64,000 nucleotides of DNA from Hirsutella rhossiliensis (Eukaryota > Ascomycota > Sordariomycetes > Hypocreales > Ophiocordycipitaceae), in assembly GCF_020360975.1 (NCBI RefSeq), contig NW_025408673.1, forward strand, positions 1-64,000, written 5' to 3'. Positions 62,174 through 64,000 of the stretch are shown here, in pieces (position 1 is the stretch's first letter; the number at the start of each line of letters is the position of its first letter). The notes under the pieces were generated by a model. The model was not told where the DNA came from, did not search any database, and saw nothing but the letters and a program-made list of their open reading frames with translations. Position numbers and translations under genes: made by a program.

Positions 62174-62718
62174 CTCTCTAAGAGAAATCCAGAGACAAAG
62201 TATAGTTAAACGATGAGATCGACTATAGAAGGTATCAATTATCGTGTTGATGCTTAATAAAAGGAACTAGGTCTAGTAGTAAGCGGACCTTGGGTCTTTT
62301 AAGGTTAACGGTAGGATAGTATACTGCCGCTTTACTTAACATATATGATTGACTTTCTTCGGAATTCTTAGGAGTGATATGTTCCTGGAATGACTCTGCC
62401 AGTATTGGTATGCTGGCGTAGTCTCGATCTCTCGCCGCAGTTTCGTCTACGTATTAAGTTGGTATAGTAGATTGCAACATTAAGTCTCCAGATGTCCTTT
62501 AAAGCGGTGAAAAAATCAAGTGTAAGTACCGAGGAAGTTGTCATACTGGATATCCCCACCTAGTCTTACTATCGTGACCTAAAACATGGTGTTAGATTGG
62601 ATCGAAGTCTTACTATAGTTGTGTAGCAGCCTGCGGAGAGGTACCAAAAGATCCGTCAGTCTTCGCACTTCGTGCCAGACTACCCCTCACACTTGCTTAT
62701 AAGAACCCACGCGCACGG

Positions 62719-62735
62719 GCGACCGGTCCGGTCGC
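62719..62735. repeat. 17-bp GC palindrome
   Basis: GCGACCGG-T-CCGGTCGC: perfect 8-bp arms around one base, about 550 bp upstream of the GLEYA start codon. A dimeric (zinc-cluster type) factor site is conceivable, not shown. Confidence 0.6.
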
Positions 62736-63257
62736 GGCGCACCTTTGACACATGACTTTAGATGGGATAGACAGTCCAGAAAGATTCCAGAGCATACAGA
62801 TATTGCAACAAAAAGGCAAAGGGGAACATATATGGTCAAGGCTGTTGGAAAGACTTTCTAATACGGTATACTAGACTATATTTTTCTACTATTAACGAGT
62901 ATACGGCGTGAAGCCCTTAGCTATTCACTATTTAATCTAGACTGCATGCCGACAGGGCTTTAAATCTAACAGAGCGGTTACTGGTACTGTCGATACGATA
63001 TCAATGTCGATATATGCGGACTATCTACCTGAGACCCTAAGAACTTCGTGACTAAATTAAATAATTGTGTTTTTATGGTCAAACTCGATTTAGAATCTTA
63101 GCCGTAAGTTGAGAAGGTCCGTTCGTACGCATCTAACTCTGAAATTACATTCAGCGACGTACCAGGCATAACGACCCCAACGTCGCTCACTGCCACGGCA
63201 CTGTAATCATTGATTGCTAGTAAGATACTCCATTAATCGAGCATGTCCCCTTCGGAC

Positions 63258-63311
63258 TTTTGTCGCAACATCTACTTTGTCGCAACACCCTACTTTGTCG
63301 CAACACGCAAT
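63258..63311. repeat. Degenerate tandem repeat, 18-bp period, 3 copies
   Basis: TGTCGCAACA recurs at 63,261, 63,279 and 63,297; a partial fourth TGTCGCACA follows at 63,311. Confidence 0.85.
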
Positions 63312-64000
63312 GTCGCACACATAGGGAAGACACTCCTTAGAGCACAGCTAACTAGGCAAGATGATGCAAAACACTCTATCTAATTACCTAGACGGGGGAG
63401 GCCTGATTTCTGACATACTAGTGACTGTAGGGGAGGGACTTCCTCCTTGTTTTACCTGACGGAGATTTAGAGCAACAAGCATCTCAAGCAGACACATTTT
63501 TTCACCAGTGGCAATTAGACGAGAGAGAGAGGTTCTGCGGTAGGTCTAAGAGATAGTAGAGAGTAATCATACTTCTCGACTTATGTAACGAGTTCTACGA
63601 GTCTAGTGCTTATATCTCCTTCATAACAGAATAACAAAAGTCCTCCTTCTGCCTTTGAAAGTATGTTAATAAATAGTGGGTCCCCGCGTAGGTCAGTCGC
63701 CCTTGAAGTCGATGTCGCCGTCAAAGTACATCTAATAGAAGATCTCCATGGGGTTCTAGTATTATAGCTATAATTATCGCGGACGCCGCTTCCTGCGCCC
63801 TATCGTACCAAAAGACTGGTCCCCGGACGAGACCGTTAATGCCTCGGGGAACCGACAATGCCTTCAGGGACCGACCAGAGTTGGGATATAAGTTATTAGA
63901 GTGCAGTTGGCATTAGCGCGCGCCCGCTAGCACTAAGATCCCGTACCTAGCCCCCGCTGTTGCATAAATACACATATAAGCGGTCTAGGGCGGAGATCGG

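Larger units (their letters stand above)
62174..64000. other. No supported gene to the window edge
   Basis: The region upstream of the GLEYA gene and beyond. Short frames only; locally AT-rich (62,870-62,950) but not CpA-depleted like the telomeric block. Contains a palindrome (62,719-62,735) and an 18-bp tandem repeat (63,258-63,311). Confidence 0.5.

Noticed and set aside
63258..63311. A CRISPR array
   Set aside because: 18-bp period with no unique spacers; a simple tandem repeat in a eukaryotic genome.
1..64000. tRNA or rRNA genes
   Set aside because: I saw no cloverleaf with internal A/B boxes and no rRNA-like conserved blocks; the only tRNA-related signal is the copia primer-binding site.

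Overview
The window is the left end of a chromosome from a filamentous ascomycete, most likely a sordariomycete-like Pezizomycotina. The evidence is a CCCTAA telomere array, saturating repeat-induced point mutation (RIP) of repeats, introns of 47-80 bp with GTAAGY/GTATGT donors, and fungal families (DUF4360, GLEYA, an Mss116-type DEAD-box helicase). The first 39 bases are not genomic. They look like an Oxford Nanopore native-barcode adapter left on the contig.

Region 1 (198-29,555) is a dense nest of retroelements in which CpA and TpG have almost vanished. ATG codons are gone with them, so the region looks empty to an ORF finder. Using target-site duplications (TSDs) I resolve the following. 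A minus-strand Ty3/gypsy (G3) is cut by the telomere inside its reverse transcriptase. An older plus-strand chromovirus (G2) is split by a minus-strand gypsy (G1, 3,852-16,226, TSD GGAAT), which itself carries a 1,873-bp non-autonomous LTR element (T1) and a solo LTR (S1). Solo LTR S2 sits in G2. At 18,775-27,669 there is a three-level nest: T2 contains solo LTR S3, which contains a complete Ty1/copia element (19,570-25,884).

Region 2 (29,556-40,270) has normal composition. It holds a Mutator-like element (31,135-34,653, 9-bp TSD), a secreted DUF4360 gene with two introns, a DEAD-box helicase and a small foldback element.

Region 3 (40,278-45,894) is a 5.6-kb DNA transposon with 33-bp inverted ends and a 6-bp TSD. 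It encodes a DDE integrase-type transposase (IS3EU-like, by recall of the superfamily) plus three accessory genes. This is the least familiar system in the window.

Region 4 (46,604-50,314) has an intact class I methyltransferase, then a decayed divergent pair: a cytochrome P450 and a squalene-hopene-cyclase-type terpene cyclase. Both have lost their N-terminal parts where they meet.

Region 5 (50,315-64,000) has a hAT transposon (54,238-57,123, 8-bp TSD) and two intact secreted-protein genes, a Lys/Glu-rich protein and a GLEYA adhesin-like protein. The rest shows no recognisable genes.

A striking pattern links the parts. The transposon and relic genes are broken mainly by apparent one-base losses, often in short homopolymers, while the single-copy host genes read cleanly. 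Taken with the adapter, this suggests that some breaks are uncorrected nanopore consensus errors rather than mutations.
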